Assembly: GCF_004168285.1 (NCBI RefSeq)
Contig: NZ_SEWF01000028.1
Coordinates: 1 to 64,000, forward strand
Direction: 5' to 3'
Length of the DNA: 64,000 bases
From: Emticicia agri
Lineage (GTDB): Bacteria; Bacteroidota; Bacteroidia; Cytophagales; Spirosomataceae
Each line of letters opens with the position of its first letter. Within the stretch, counting starts at the first letter, position 1. Made by a program: the position numbers and the translations under genes. The notes under the pieces were generated by a model. That model searched no databases. It saw only the letters and a program-made list of their open reading frames with translations, and was not told the origin of the DNA. This document shows, in pieces, positions 33,231-41,826 of this stretch.

Positions 33231-33611
33231 ATGAAAAAACTAAATACATTCTTTGCAGGACTAATGTTACTCCTGCTCTCGCTACAGGTTAATGCCCAGA
33301 CAAAAAAAGGAGTTGATTATTTTGAGGGAAAATGGAAAATAGCCATACCCGGAACACCCTTGGGAGATTTAAAGCGGTTAATCATTCTTGAGAAAAAAGA
33401 TAATGGCTTATCGGGCGTTGTGAAAGATGACGCAACCGGAAAAGAAATCGCCAAAATTTCAAAAGTGGAAGTAAAAGACAACGAAATAACCATTTATTAC
33501 AATGCAAATGATGTAGATGCGGTGTTGCTTCTAACCAGAAAAGACGATGAACACGTGGCAGGAAACTTACTGGAAGCCTATACTGTGGAAGGGATTCGGG
33601 TGAAAGAGTAA
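33231..33611 (+). CDS. Small exported beta-rich protein
   Basis: 126 residues with a clear signal peptide (1-22, ending VNAQ). The mature part starts DYFEGKWKIAIPGTPLGDL and alternates short strands (LIILEKKDNGLSGVVKD, EITIYYNANDVDAVLLLTRK), which reads like a small lipocalin-type barrel. Its opening resembles the N-terminal domain of the DUF1080 protein at 1435 (EGRWDITVTG), although similarity is short. Function unknown. Confidence 0.65.
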   Translation: MKKLNTFFAGLMLLLLSLQVNAQTKKGVDYFEGKWKIAIPGTPLGDLKRLIILEKKDNGLSGVVKDDATGKEIAKISKVEVKDNEITIYYNANDVDAVLLLTRKDDEHVAGNLLEAYTVEGIRVKE

Positions 33612-33672
33612 GTTTTGGACTAATTTATCTGCAACTACATTTCAACAATAACGATAAAATCCTTCTGAATTT

Positions 33673-33708
33673 TGACGATTTACGTAGCGACGATTTGAAA
33701 AATCGTCA
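33673..33708. repeat. ACGATTT palindromic repeat, short copy
   Basis: TGACGATTT (33673-33681) pairs with AAATCGTCA (33700-33708), with an inner GACGATTTGAAAAATCGTC. Same arm motif as the element at 29706-29804. Confidence 0.6.
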
Positions 33709-33767
33709 TACATATTTTATGTTTCCTCGTGCGTAAGCCAAACAAAGATTCTAACTCCCCAAACCTC

Positions 33768-33816
33768 ACTTTTTGCCATTTGGCAAAAAGTTTTATTTTT
33801 TAATGTAGCACCTTTG
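33768..33816 (+). promoter_or_regulatory. 24-base palindrome and -7-like box before the SDR gene
   Basis: ACTTTTTGCCA and its exact inverse (33768-33778 and 33781-33791) flank TT, giving an operator-like palindrome. CACCTTTG at 33809-33816 is a one-mismatch -7 box. The SDR start is at 33850. The palindrome would lie about 20 bases upstream of the -7 box and could bind the Crp-like protein of the same operon. Confidence 0.45.
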
Positions 33817-33849
33817 TCCCATAATTAGTTAATTCAAAAAATTAAAAAT

Positions 33850-34662
33850 ATGGGAAAGACAGTTTTAGTTACAGGCGCATCGTCAGGAATCGGTAAAGCA
33901 ACTGCTATATATCTGGCACAGAATGGATACAATGTATATGGTGCGGCTCGCAGAGTAGAAAAAATGCAAGACCTAAAAACATACGGCATTCATCCGATTG
34001 CTTTAGATGTTACCAAAGAAGAAAGCATGGTAGCGTGTGTTGAACAGATGCTGAAAGAAGCAGGAAGTATAGATATTCTCATTAATAATGCCGGGTCAGG
34101 CTATTATGGCGCTTTGGAAGATATGCCGATGGCTGACGCAAAATACCAGATAGAAGTAAACGTTTTTGGCGTGGCCCGACTGATACAACTGGTGTTACCG
34201 ACTATGCGAAAGAATAACTATGGGAAAATCGTCAATATTTCATCGGTTGGCGGTAAGGTAACCTTGCCAATGGGGGCGTGGTATCATGCCAGTAAATTTG
34301 CCATTGAGGGTTTAAGTGATGCCCTTCGGAAAGAAGTAAAGCCATTCGGTGTGGACGTAATTGTAATTGAACCGGGCGGTACAAAATCAGAAATGACAGC
34401 TTTAGGCGACGAATATATGACAGGGGTTTCAGGCAATACCGTTTACAGTTCTTTGGCAAAGGGAGTGAGTAAAATGTATGCAACTATGCAAAAGGATGCT
34501 GCCGACCCGATTGTGATTGCTAAATTGATTAAACAAGGAATTGAAGCCACGCATCCGAAAACAAGATATGCAGGTGCTGCAGGCGCAAAACTGATATTGT
34601 TTCTCAGAAAAATTTTATCAGATAAATTATTTGACAGGCTCATTATGAGTCAGATGAAATAA
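33850..34662 (+). CDS. Short-chain dehydrogenase/reductase
   Basis: 270 residues of a classical NAD(P)-dependent SDR. Cofactor motif TGASSGIGKAT (7-17), NNAG in ILINNAGSGYYG, catalytic Ser in VNISSVGGK and YxxxK as YHASK. The Arg-containing GAARRVEKMQDL stretch after the first strand suggests NADPH. Substrate unknown. The Crp-like regulator follows seven bases later, so the two form an operon. Confidence 0.9.
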   Translation: MGKTVLVTGASSGIGKATAIYLAQNGYNVYGAARRVEKMQDLKTYGIHPIALDVTKEESMVACVEQMLKEAGSIDILINNAGSGYYGALEDMPMADAKYQIEVNVFGVARLIQLVLPTMRKNNYGKIVNISSVGGKVTLPMGAWYHASKFAIEGLSDALRKEVKPFGVDVIVIEPGGTKSEMTALGDEYMTGVSGNTVYSSLAKGVSKMYATMQKDAADPIVIAKLIKQGIEATHPKTRYAGAAGAKLILFLRKILSDKLFDRLIMSQMK

Positions 34663-34669
34663 TCATTTT

Positions 34670-35239
34670 ATGGAAATACTGATTAACTATTTATTACAAT
34701 TCGCCCATCTGAACCAACAGCAGATTGATTTAATTAAAAGCAAGGCTGTGGTAAAGGAACTCAAAAAAGACGAATATTTTCATGAAGCGGGAAGAATACC
34801 TCGTGAGGTGATTTTTCTGACAGAGGGAATTATGCGGGTTTGTTATTATAACAACAAAGGCGATGAGATTACGAAGTACTTTATAGATGAAAACAATTTT
34901 GTGGCAGATATTAATAGCTATAATCAGGAAATTCCTTCTACTGAATATATACAAGCCATAACACCTTGTACCTATCTGGTACTATCTAAAAGTGCCATGA
35001 AAGACCTGTCGATGACGATTATTGAATGGGACGCCATTGTTGCCAAAATAACAGCCAAAGGGCTGGCAGATAAGGTAAATAAAATTAGTCCGATGATGGC
35101 TGAAGATGCCACCGAGCGATATCTGTCTTTTCTTGAAAAATTCCCTAAACTGGCTAACCGCATTCCGCTTTCATATTTAGCTTCCTATCTGGGTATTACA
35201 CAGTCTTCATTGAGTAGGATAAGAAAGAATATTAGGTGA
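34670..35239 (+). CDS. Crp/Fnr-family regulator in an operon with an SDR
   Basis: 189 residues. cNMP-binding barrel about 15-110 (KKDEYFHEAGRIPREVIFLTEGIMRVCYYNNKGDEITKYF) without the Arg-Ser cassette, then a helix and a short helix-turn-helix (IPLSYLASYLGITQSSLSRIRKNI). It is a paralogue-like relative of the Crp protein at 21727. Its stop overlaps the convergent methylase stop by eight bases (35232-35239). It may regulate its own operon through the palindrome at 33768-33791, which is inference. Confidence 0.82.
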   Translation: MEILINYLLQFAHLNQQQIDLIKSKAVVKELKKDEYFHEAGRIPREVIFLTEGIMRVCYYNNKGDEITKYFIDENNFVADINSYNQEIPSTEYIQAITPCTYLVLSKSAMKDLSMTIIEWDAIVAKITAKGLADKVNKISPMMAEDATERYLSFLEKFPKLANRIPLSYLASYLGITQSSLSRIRKNIR

Positions 35240-36137
35240 AAGACCTTGGGCTGGTACTGTTTTCCCACCATAAGAAGTTATCTGAAATAATGAGTTCATT
35301 CTTCTCAAAATGAAGAGTTGTCTTCATTGGGATTGTCCTATATTGTAAGTTATATTTATCTGCGAGTTGTCGTATTTCAGGTGTATCATCATAGGTCAAC
35401 ATAAATTTTCCTTTGAGCTTTGAAGTTAATTCAAAAAGTTTTTCATGGTTAATGTCGAAATAAGTATAAAGTCGTTTTCCTGCAATTGTATATGGAGGAT
35501 CAATAAAGAAATAGGCACTTTCATTGCTTAGATTCTGTTCTAAAACATTAAATGCATCGCCAGTTATAAATTTAATTTTATCTTTTACGAAATTGATGGA
35601 AAGTATTCTGTCGCGCAAAGTTTTCGGATACCAACGTGAAGATAATCCCTTCCCATTCTCGCCATTCTTAATCATTCCCGAACCTTTCGCAATAATACCA
35701 CCATGAAAAACCCTGTTTTTTAAAATAGTACAAAATGCAATGTCCTGAAGCTCTTTGTTTGGGTTTTCTAATTCAGCTTTTACATTTGCATGAGTCAAGT
35801 CGTAGGAGTAAATTTTATCCGCCAACCATTGGTTTTTTCCATTAAATATAACTTCCCAGACTGCTGCAATTTCTTCGTCCATCTCAACCATTATAATTTG
35901 TTTAGCCAATTTCTCAAATGCCGCTGTTAAACTAACAATACCACCACCTGCAAAAGGTTCAATTAATTCATTTGCTATTTTTTTTTCTTGTTTTAGCCAT
36001 TTCCTCACAGTTGGGATTAGCCATGTCTTGCCACCTGGATACCGGAATGGACTGCGTTGCGGTACTGATGCAACGTTGCTAATAGATTGTCCATTTGTTT
36101 GTTCGCTAATATCGAACATAGTCATTTGGTTCTTCAT
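35232..36137 (-). CDS. D12-class DNA adenine methyltransferase of a restriction-modification pair
   Basis: 301 residues. SAM-dependent N6-adenine methylase of the Dam/MboI-type alpha class: PFRYPGGKTWLIP (motif X), EPFAGGGIVSLTA (motif I) and FIDPPYTIAGKRLY (catalytic DPPY). The ORF is complete and should methylate the site of the adjacent nuclease. The start ATG overlaps the nuclease stop by four bases (ATGA), a translationally coupled pair. The recognition sequence cannot be read from the gene. Confidence 0.88.
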   Translation of the reverse strand: MKNQMTMFDISEQTNGQSISNVASVPQRSPFRYPGGKTWLIPTVRKWLKQEKKIANELIEPFAGGGIVSLTAAFEKLAKQIIMVEMDEEIAAVWEVIFNGKNQWLADKIYSYDLTHANVKAELENPNKELQDIAFCTILKNRVFHGGIIAKGSGMIKNGENGKGLSSRWYPKTLRDRILSINFVKDKIKFITGDAFNVLEQNLSNESAYFFIDPPYTIAGKRLYTYFDINHEKLFELTSKLKGKFMLTYDDTPEIRQLADKYNLQYRTIPMKTTLHFEKNELIISDNFLWWENSTSPRSFT

Positions 36138-37017
36138 TCTACAACTATGTTTTCAAGGTTATAGATATCAGAAGCACTTGTTCTTTTGGCATCAAGTTTC
36201 TTCTGCAATAGTTCTGTAAAATAGCTAATAGATCCGGCTTCAAATTTTGCAATCTGCTCTAAAGCATTTGAGAATTTTGTATAAACAATTCTCTGAAGTT
36301 TAAGAGAAAGTATTCTTGTTTTATTGTCAGGAATAAGCTCGTAAAGAAAGAAGGCAAAATCTGATTCTGTCTTTTCAACCTCTGGAAGTGCGGGTAAGGT
36401 GTAATAAAAGCTTGTCTGCAATGCAACAACTTGCTTTTATTCCATTGATTCAAGATTGACCCTTTAGCAATTATTTGCGGAATAAGTCTTTTCCTGGACG
36501 AAGATAGATAGTCAGGTTTTGGATATTTAAAAGCCTTTGTCCAAGTAAAATCTGATACAGGGTTTTCTAAATAAGTAGTAAAAGGACCCATTAAATTTCC
36601 TGAAATGTATACTGCCTGAACTTCAAGAGAACCAAAATCTACAACTTGACCTTTTTCATCATAAGAAACTAAAACATAGTCAATATTTCCTGCTGATTTA
36701 CCATGTTTGTCTTTCAATTTCACTTCGCCTACATGTGTCCAGGTAGCTTTATCTCCAAAGATAAAGTTTGCAGCATTGCTAATAATTATCCAGTCTTCCC
36801 TGAATCGTATTGGACAAATGATTACTTGTTTTCCTTTATGTTTTAGACTACAAACGCCCAAAGGAAACTCTATGCTATTTTTAGTGCAGTTTGAAACGAT
36901 ATTATTAAATGGGCATAACTTATTATCCCTATACCGCATTGCTCTATCGCTTTCATTGTCAATAGGAAAGCCAAAAACTTCGCCTAAAGGATGTAAATCT
37001 TTTTTGTCTAAACTCAT
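36134..37017 (-). pseudogene. NotI-family restriction endonuclease, frameshifted
   Basis: The first frame (37017 to about 36425) gives the NotI-like N-terminus LHPLGEVFGFP and four cysteines in KLCPF, SNCTK, LGVCSL and IICPIRF that fit a Cys4 metal site. It continues with REDWIII, the GKSAGNIDYVLVSYDE strand and the FGSLEVQAVYISGN active-site segment. After about WNKSKLLHC the frame turns to nonsense, while another frame reads QTSFYYTLPALPEVEKTESD and runs to the stop at 36134 beside the methylase. A one-base deletion near 36420-36432 explains it. Without correction the enzyme lacks its C-terminal 90 residues. Confidence 0.7.
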
Positions 37018-37323
37018 TGTTAAAAATAATATATATTACTCATCTTTAGGCCTTTCAAATAATAATTGTTGAGGGTTAGTTAGCAACAATCATTTATTAA
37101 TAATATCCTGAATCTAAATACTATTTAACCTAATTGATAAAAAATACCTACACAAAAGATTAGATATTATTTTTTAGGCTGTTGAATTTCAGTAAATTAT
37201 TGTATTGTTTAGGTATAAGACATGCAAATTTACCCAAATCTCTTATTCTCACACAAAAAATATTTCAATTTACAAACTATATTCATTCGCCATTTGCAAA
37301 TATTCAACAAATCCGCTAAACAA

Positions 37324-37354
37324 TTGATTATCAACTAACAATTGATTAGTTTTG
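37324..37354 (+). promoter_or_regulatory. Promoter TTG-N20-TAGTTTTG of the NarL-type regulator gene
   Basis: TTG (37324-37326) and TAGTTTTG (37347-37354) are 20 bases apart. A direct repeat CAATTGATTA (37321-37330 and 37339-37348) overlaps both boxes and could be a regulator site. The rest of 37018-37390 is AT-rich and shows no gene. Confidence 0.55.
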
Positions 37355-37390
37355 GGCCTGATAATTATAGCCCTCTAACCCGAAACTGCA

Positions 37391-38038
37391 ATGCCCATCA
37401 GAATCCTCATTGTAGACGACCACCAGATTCTATTGGATAGCCTGTCTTTATTGATTTCATCTATCCCGAATATGGATGTAGTAGGTACCTTGTACGACAG
37501 CCGGAAAGTACCGGATTTCCTGGAAAATCATGAAATAGATATACTGGTAAGTGATATGAATATGCCCTATCTGACAGGCATTGACCTTACCCTGAAATTG
37601 CGAAATCAATATCCGAATCTGAAAATTCTGATGCTGACTGTAAACGATGAGGCCGAGAATATCCGTCATGCGTTTCAGGCAGGTATATCAGGCTATGTTA
37701 CCAAAAAAGCCAATCGTGCTGAGTTAGAACGGGCACTTACGACTATCAGCAAAGGCGAAAAATATTTTAGTGAAGCCGTATTGAAAGAATTGCTGACACC
37801 TGTCTCGTTTAATGCAGGTCCGATAGAAGAAATTCAGCCGGAACCTAAAGCTTTGACTTTACGGGAATTAGAGATTGTAAAACTGATTGCGCAGGAATTG
37901 TCTTCGTCTCAGATTGCTGACCGATTGTTTATCAGTGTGGGTACAGTAGAAAATCACCGCCACAATATTCTGCAGAAACTGGCTGTAAAGAATACCATCG
38001 GTATTATTAAATATGCTATTAAGTACCGTTTGATTTAA
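37391..38038 (+). CDS. NarL/FixJ-family response regulator
   Basis: 215 residues. Receiver domain 1-120 with DDHQ at 9-12, phospho-acceptor D55 (ILVSDMNMP) and K105 (GYVTKKA). LuxR-type helix-turn-helix about 152-212 (LTLRELEIVKLIAQELSSSQIADRLFISVGTVENHRHNILQKL). The partner kinase is convergent, with 11 bases between the two stop codons. Targets unknown; the repeat-rich region at 40031-40286 near the kinase promoter is a candidate. Confidence 0.9.
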   Translation: MPIRILIVDDHQILLDSLSLLISSIPNMDVVGTLYDSRKVPDFLENHEIDILVSDMNMPYLTGIDLTLKLRNQYPNLKILMLTVNDEAENIRHAFQAGISGYVTKKANRAELERALTTISKGEKYFSEAVLKELLTPVSFNAGPIEEIQPEPKALTLRELEIVKLIAQELSSSQIADRLFISVGTVENHRHNILQKLAVKNTIGIIKYAIKYRLI

Positions 38039-38049
38039 GAACCTTTTTC

Positions 38050-39921
38050 TTACAGTGTTACATCTACCTGTACATTGGTGCCGTGGGTACTTTGTCGGGT
38101 TATCTGTACCCTGCCGTTCAGGTTATCTACTCTTGAGCGTACATTCCGCAAGCCAACGCCATTTATATGCTGGTCTAAATCTATCCCTTTGCCGTTGTCT
38201 GATACCGTCAGCGAAATTCTATCGTCTTGCTGTGTAAGGCTTACCCAGGCCTGTGTGGCTTGTGCGTGTTTCAGAATATTGTTAATCAACTCTAAAGCAA
38301 TGTTGTAAAGTTCGTGTTCTAACTGGGGTTCAAGCCTTTGCGTAACGCCTTCGGTCAGAAAATGAAAATGAATGTGTCGGTTGCTGATATTGTTCAGTAA
38401 TTTTTGCAGAGCTACCGGTAAACCTTGTGTTTCGAGTTCGGCAGGTAGCAGGTTGTGTGCAATCAGGCGTACATCCATGTAAATATCGTCTAATACCTGT
38501 ACAAAGTCTGACAAGACTTTCTGGTCGTATGCGCTGTATTTAGAAGTATCTAACGCTTCAAAACGCCATTTCAAGGCTACTATTTTGGTGTTCAGGTTGT
38601 CGTGCAGTTCAGAAGCTACCCGTTTGCGCTCAAGTGTTTGCCCCTTAAACATGGCTCCTGAAATTTCGTCGTTTTTGGCTTTTAGTTCTTCATTTTTGGT
38701 TTTCAACTGTCTGTTGTTTGAGAAAACATAAGCTACCAGCCCCAACCCAATCAACAGGCTGACAAGCAAGGTGTTTCTAATCCATTCATCACGTTCGTTG
38801 GCACGTTTCAGATTCTCGTTTTCAAGGGTTTTTATCTGGTTTTTCTGCTTTTCGTCTTCATATTTTACCTGCCATTCCCCAAAATTCTGATTCAGTTTTT
38901 TGGCTTCTGCTTCCTCTTCATACTCCTTTACTTTTTCCAGATAAATAAACGCTTTGGCGGGTTGGTTAAGTGCTTTGTAGGTCTGATAGAGCGTTTTGTT
39001 CAGGGCATTGTTATAATAAGGGAAATTCAGGAAATTGGCATTCTTCTCGCCAAGTAAAGAGAGTTGCAGGGCATTCTGATAGTCTTTCTTTTCTAAATAA
39101 TAGCGTCCGGCAAAGGCACCTATCTGGCTCAATACATATTTCGCTTCGTTAAGGTTTTTGTTTTGCTGGCATACGGCAATTATCTCGTCGAGCATAGCCC
39201 GGCCTTGTTTTTCTTTGCCCATATTCAGCAGGCTCAGGCTTTGCCCCAATTTGCTGATATAGTAATAATCAAACCATTGCCTGCGGTTTTTCTTTTCTAT
39301 CAGTTGTATCACTTCTCCGGCATTGCGGTAACATTCCTCGTAGTCTTTTAAAACAAAAATGTAGTAGCCTGCCAGTGTAATCTGAATATTGGCCCATACT
39401 GCTGTATCTTTCTTTACCTGTGGCAAGGCCAGCGCATCTTTAATGTATTGCAGATACCGTTGCTGGGCATCTCTCGGAATTTCGTTTTCAATGATATTCC
39501 AACTGATAAGCGGAATAAATTTGTTGTTGACTTTAAGGTAATTCCTGTAGTCTTTCTGTTCCTTAAACATGAGCATGGCCCGCTCTAACTCATAAAAAGC
39601 TGAATACAATTCGTTGGCGAACAGGTGCATAGTGCCACTCATATAAGCATAATGTGCCTGCGCTTTATTCCATTGGGTAGTTGCTAATAGCTGTTGAAAA
39701 TGGCGTTTTGCCTCATTATATAGTGCTGTATCTCCTGCAGGTATTTCATAAACCATATCGCCAAGCGTCCTAATCATCAATGAGTCTCTTGCAATAGAAA
39801 CCTTTTCTTTTTTCAGCGTTTCAAAAACGGTTCTGAGCGAATCAAGGGTTTTATCAGGCGTTTGTGCTGATAAAACCTGAGATGTGAAGCAGAATAGTAA
39901 AAAGAGAAAAACGCTCTTCAT
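38050..39921 (-). CDS. TPR-containing sensor histidine kinase (HisKA_3)
   Basis: 623 residues. Signal peptide 1-19 (MKSVFLFLLFCFTSQVLSA), periplasmic TPR-like helical repeats about 25-340, a coiled-coil, one TM helix about 383-400 (LLVSLLIGLGLVAYVFS), a second coiled-coil, then HisKA_3 with LERKRVASELHDNLNTKIVALKW and a C-terminal HATPase (VSDNGKGIDLDQHINGVGLRNVRSRV). It pairs with the convergent NarL-type regulator. The divergent neighbour is the coiled-coil membrane protein that opens the Ser/Thr signalling block. Confidence 0.88.
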   Translation of the reverse strand: MKSVFLFLLFCFTSQVLSAQTPDKTLDSLRTVFETLKKEKVSIARDSLMIRTLGDMVYEIPAGDTALYNEAKRHFQQLLATTQWNKAQAHYAYMSGTMHLFANELYSAFYELERAMLMFKEQKDYRNYLKVNNKFIPLISWNIIENEIPRDAQQRYLQYIKDALALPQVKKDTAVWANIQITLAGYYIFVLKDYEECYRNAGEVIQLIEKKNRRQWFDYYYISKLGQSLSLLNMGKEKQGRAMLDEIIAVCQQNKNLNEAKYVLSQIGAFAGRYYLEKKDYQNALQLSLLGEKNANFLNFPYYNNALNKTLYQTYKALNQPAKAFIYLEKVKEYEEEAEAKKLNQNFGEWQVKYEDEKQKNQIKTLENENLKRANERDEWIRNTLLVSLLIGLGLVAYVFSNNRQLKTKNEELKAKNDEISGAMFKGQTLERKRVASELHDNLNTKIVALKWRFEALDTSKYSAYDQKVLSDFVQVLDDIYMDVRLIAHNLLPAELETQGLPVALQKLLNNISNRHIHFHFLTEGVTQRLEPQLEHELYNIALELINNILKHAQATQAWVSLTQQDDRISLTVSDNGKGIDLDQHINGVGLRNVRSRVDNLNGRVQITRQSTHGTNVQVDVTL

Positions 39922-40030
39922 AAGGCAAAGGGTTTAATTCTACAGGATTTAGCAAAAAGAGTTTTTATGTTAGGTAATTCTCTCAAAAGATACAATCAGA
40001 GAGCCATTATTTCCAAGCGTTTGGCACAAA

Positions 40031-40286
40031 ATGTAGGGAAACCTATATTACTTCTATAGTGAAATACAGGGTTTCCTGTAGGTGAAATGTAGAGGTTTAT
40101 AGATTTACTGGTATTGCCCTAAGACAGAACTTTGTAGTAAGTCATAGTATGCAAACGGCTCATTCCTTGTACAATGTCTCCAAATAATTATTTATTTCAA
40201 TTATCCTTCTGAGCTATAGGTTTCCCTACATAAAAAAAATGTAGGGAAACCTACCCCCAAAATGTAGGCGTTTGCAGATTTACAGG
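40031..40286. repeat. Array of ATGTAGGGAAACCTA and related repeats
   Basis: The 15-mer occurs at 40031-40045, 40239-40253 and inverted at 40217-40231; the last two form a perfect hairpin with a 7-base loop. A related direct repeat, AAATGTAGnnGTTTnnAGATTTAC, occurs at 40085-40108 and 40260-40283. A further palindrome TACAGG/CCTGTA is at 40065-40080. It lies between the divergent kinase and membrane-protein genes, where it could act as operator sites. Confidence 0.7.
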
Positions 40287-40301
40287 CGTTGGTATTCGCT
40301 C

Positions 40302-40309
40302 TAATTTTG
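40302..40309 (+). promoter_or_regulatory. -7 box (TAATTTTG) before the Ser/Thr signalling block
   Basis: A perfect TAnnTTTG 46 bases before the start codon at 40356. No TTG lies at the usual distance, so activation by a bound regulator at the adjacent repeats is possible. Confidence 0.45.
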
Positions 40310-40355
40310 TATCGTTCAAAAAGCATAGCGATTAAACTAATACCCAATCAAATTT

Positions 40356-41654
40356 ATGAAACGCCAGCACACCCCCCCAACTGAAGCTACCGATGATGAT
40401 GGATTCTGGACAATACTTTATGATATTATTCAAAAACACCCGATGATTTTTACATTGTTGTTCCTGATACCATTGATTGCCTTGTTGATTTCAATGGCCT
40501 TCAAATGGCATTATGTGTTCAGCGATTCGATGCACTACCTGTCAGACTACTCAGTAGTAAATGGTAAATGGAATGATACAAGCGTTTATTTCAGTCCGGG
40601 TATTGACCGCTATATCAGAGAGCTCGACATCGCAGGTTTGATGGGTGGTATTGTAGGTATTTTCATTGGTTTGTATGTAGCAGTATCTACCGAGAAAATC
40701 AACCGCCAGAAAGAGCGTACCAATCAGCAGGACATGGAGCGCATTAAAACCCAAACAAGCCTGCTGGTACAGGCTACGCAATCATTAAACACGCTGATGA
40801 TTGATGTAAGCGGCAAGGTAAACGAAAAGGTACAGTTGATGGAAGGCACTACCGAACTACTAGACGGTATTTCAAAAGTGATAGAATCTTCCAAAAATCA
40901 GGGTAACAACTTATTAGTTTTGTCGAATACTGCACGTATTGAAGGCATCTCACCTTATAGAATGGAGTACGTAGCGAAACATGCCGGATTGAAACCACAT
41001 GAACTGAAAAACGCTACCCAGTTTGACTATGCCCGTAAAGCAGAAGCCTTGCAACGAGATGCCACCGATATAGAAAATAAACTGAAAGAAGTATCTATCT
41101 ATCTGCAAAACATGGGTAGCGATGCAAAGGTAGATTATGTAACCCTTAATGACCAGAGTGAAGGCGCTACTCATGCGTTTCTGAAATATTTAGGCAAGGT
41201 TTTCAACGAGCATGTAGTGGTGGAAACCTACCGTAGCGGAAGCAATGCCTTATTGAGTAACTTAGACAGTGTACCGCACCATAACCGCTTTCTGGTACCA
41301 AGCAATACGACTGATGTAGATAATCCGCAGGCATATCTGGTACGTCAATTATACGACCAACAGGTACAGGCGATTAAGGAAATGCAGGAATTAGGTATCA
41401 AAGTTACCAAAATTAATAAAACCTTGCCGATTCAGTTGTTTATCTCCGCTCCTTTAGAAAATAAACCGGGTATTTATAAAGGCTTGTGTGTGTGTATTTT
41501 AGGTAGTGGCTCAAGTACCAGCGGCAGAGCCTCAAAACTAACAGCCTTCCTGACTGATGACCCACATATTGTCGCATCTATGACAGAGCTATTCTATGAT
41601 TATGAGAATGATGCACAGATGAATACGAAAGAGTTTATCCGGCCATTGGTGTAG
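40356..41654 (+). CDS. Two-TM membrane protein with coiled-coil and unknown cytoplasmic domain
   Basis: 432 residues, not recognised. TM1 about 30-49 and TM2 about 92-111 enclose a 40-residue extracytoplasmic loop. Residues about 112-180 are a coiled-coil (INRQKERTNQQDMERIKTQT). The C-terminal 250 residues are a soluble domain with FLKYLGKVFNEHVVVETYRSGSNALLSNLDS and KGLCVCILGSGSSTSGRASKL, possibly nucleotide- or ligand-binding. It opens the same-strand run of ABC exporter, FHA-protease, kinases and phosphatase, so it may be a sensor or scaffold in that system. Confidence 0.75.
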   Translation: MKRQHTPPTEATDDDGFWTILYDIIQKHPMIFTLLFLIPLIALLISMAFKWHYVFSDSMHYLSDYSVVNGKWNDTSVYFSPGIDRYIRELDIAGLMGGIVGIFIGLYVAVSTEKINRQKERTNQQDMERIKTQTSLLVQATQSLNTLMIDVSGKVNEKVQLMEGTTELLDGISKVIESSKNQGNNLLVLSNTARIEGISPYRMEYVAKHAGLKPHELKNATQFDYARKAEALQRDATDIENKLKEVSIYLQNMGSDAKVDYVTLNDQSEGATHAFLKYLGKVFNEHVVVETYRSGSNALLSNLDSVPHHNRFLVPSNTTDVDNPQAYLVRQLYDQQVQAIKEMQELGIKVTKINKTLPIQLFISAPLENKPGIYKGLCVCILGSGSSTSGRASKLTAFLTDDPHIVASMTELFYDYENDAQMNTKEFIRPLV

Positions 41655-41677
41655 GGGATATAATGAAAACGACGTTC

Positions 41678-41811
41678 CGTAGAGACGTATTGCAATACGT
41701 CTCCAAGGGTCTATCCAATTCCATAAATAACTTACGAGGAATGTATCGAAAAAATAGATGATTAATCTGATATAGACAGACCCATGAGACGTATTGCAAT
41801 ACGTCTCTACG
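41678..41811. repeat. 134-base MITE-like element with 26-base perfect inverted ends
   Basis: Ends 41678-41703 and 41786-41811 are exact inverted copies, and each contains a 22-base palindrome centred on ATTGCAAT (41682-41703 and 41786-41807). No ORF inside. It ends 15 bases before the start codon of the ABC exporter, so it may alter that gene's leader. Confidence 0.85.
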
Positions 41812-41826
41812 AAAAAAAAATACTCA

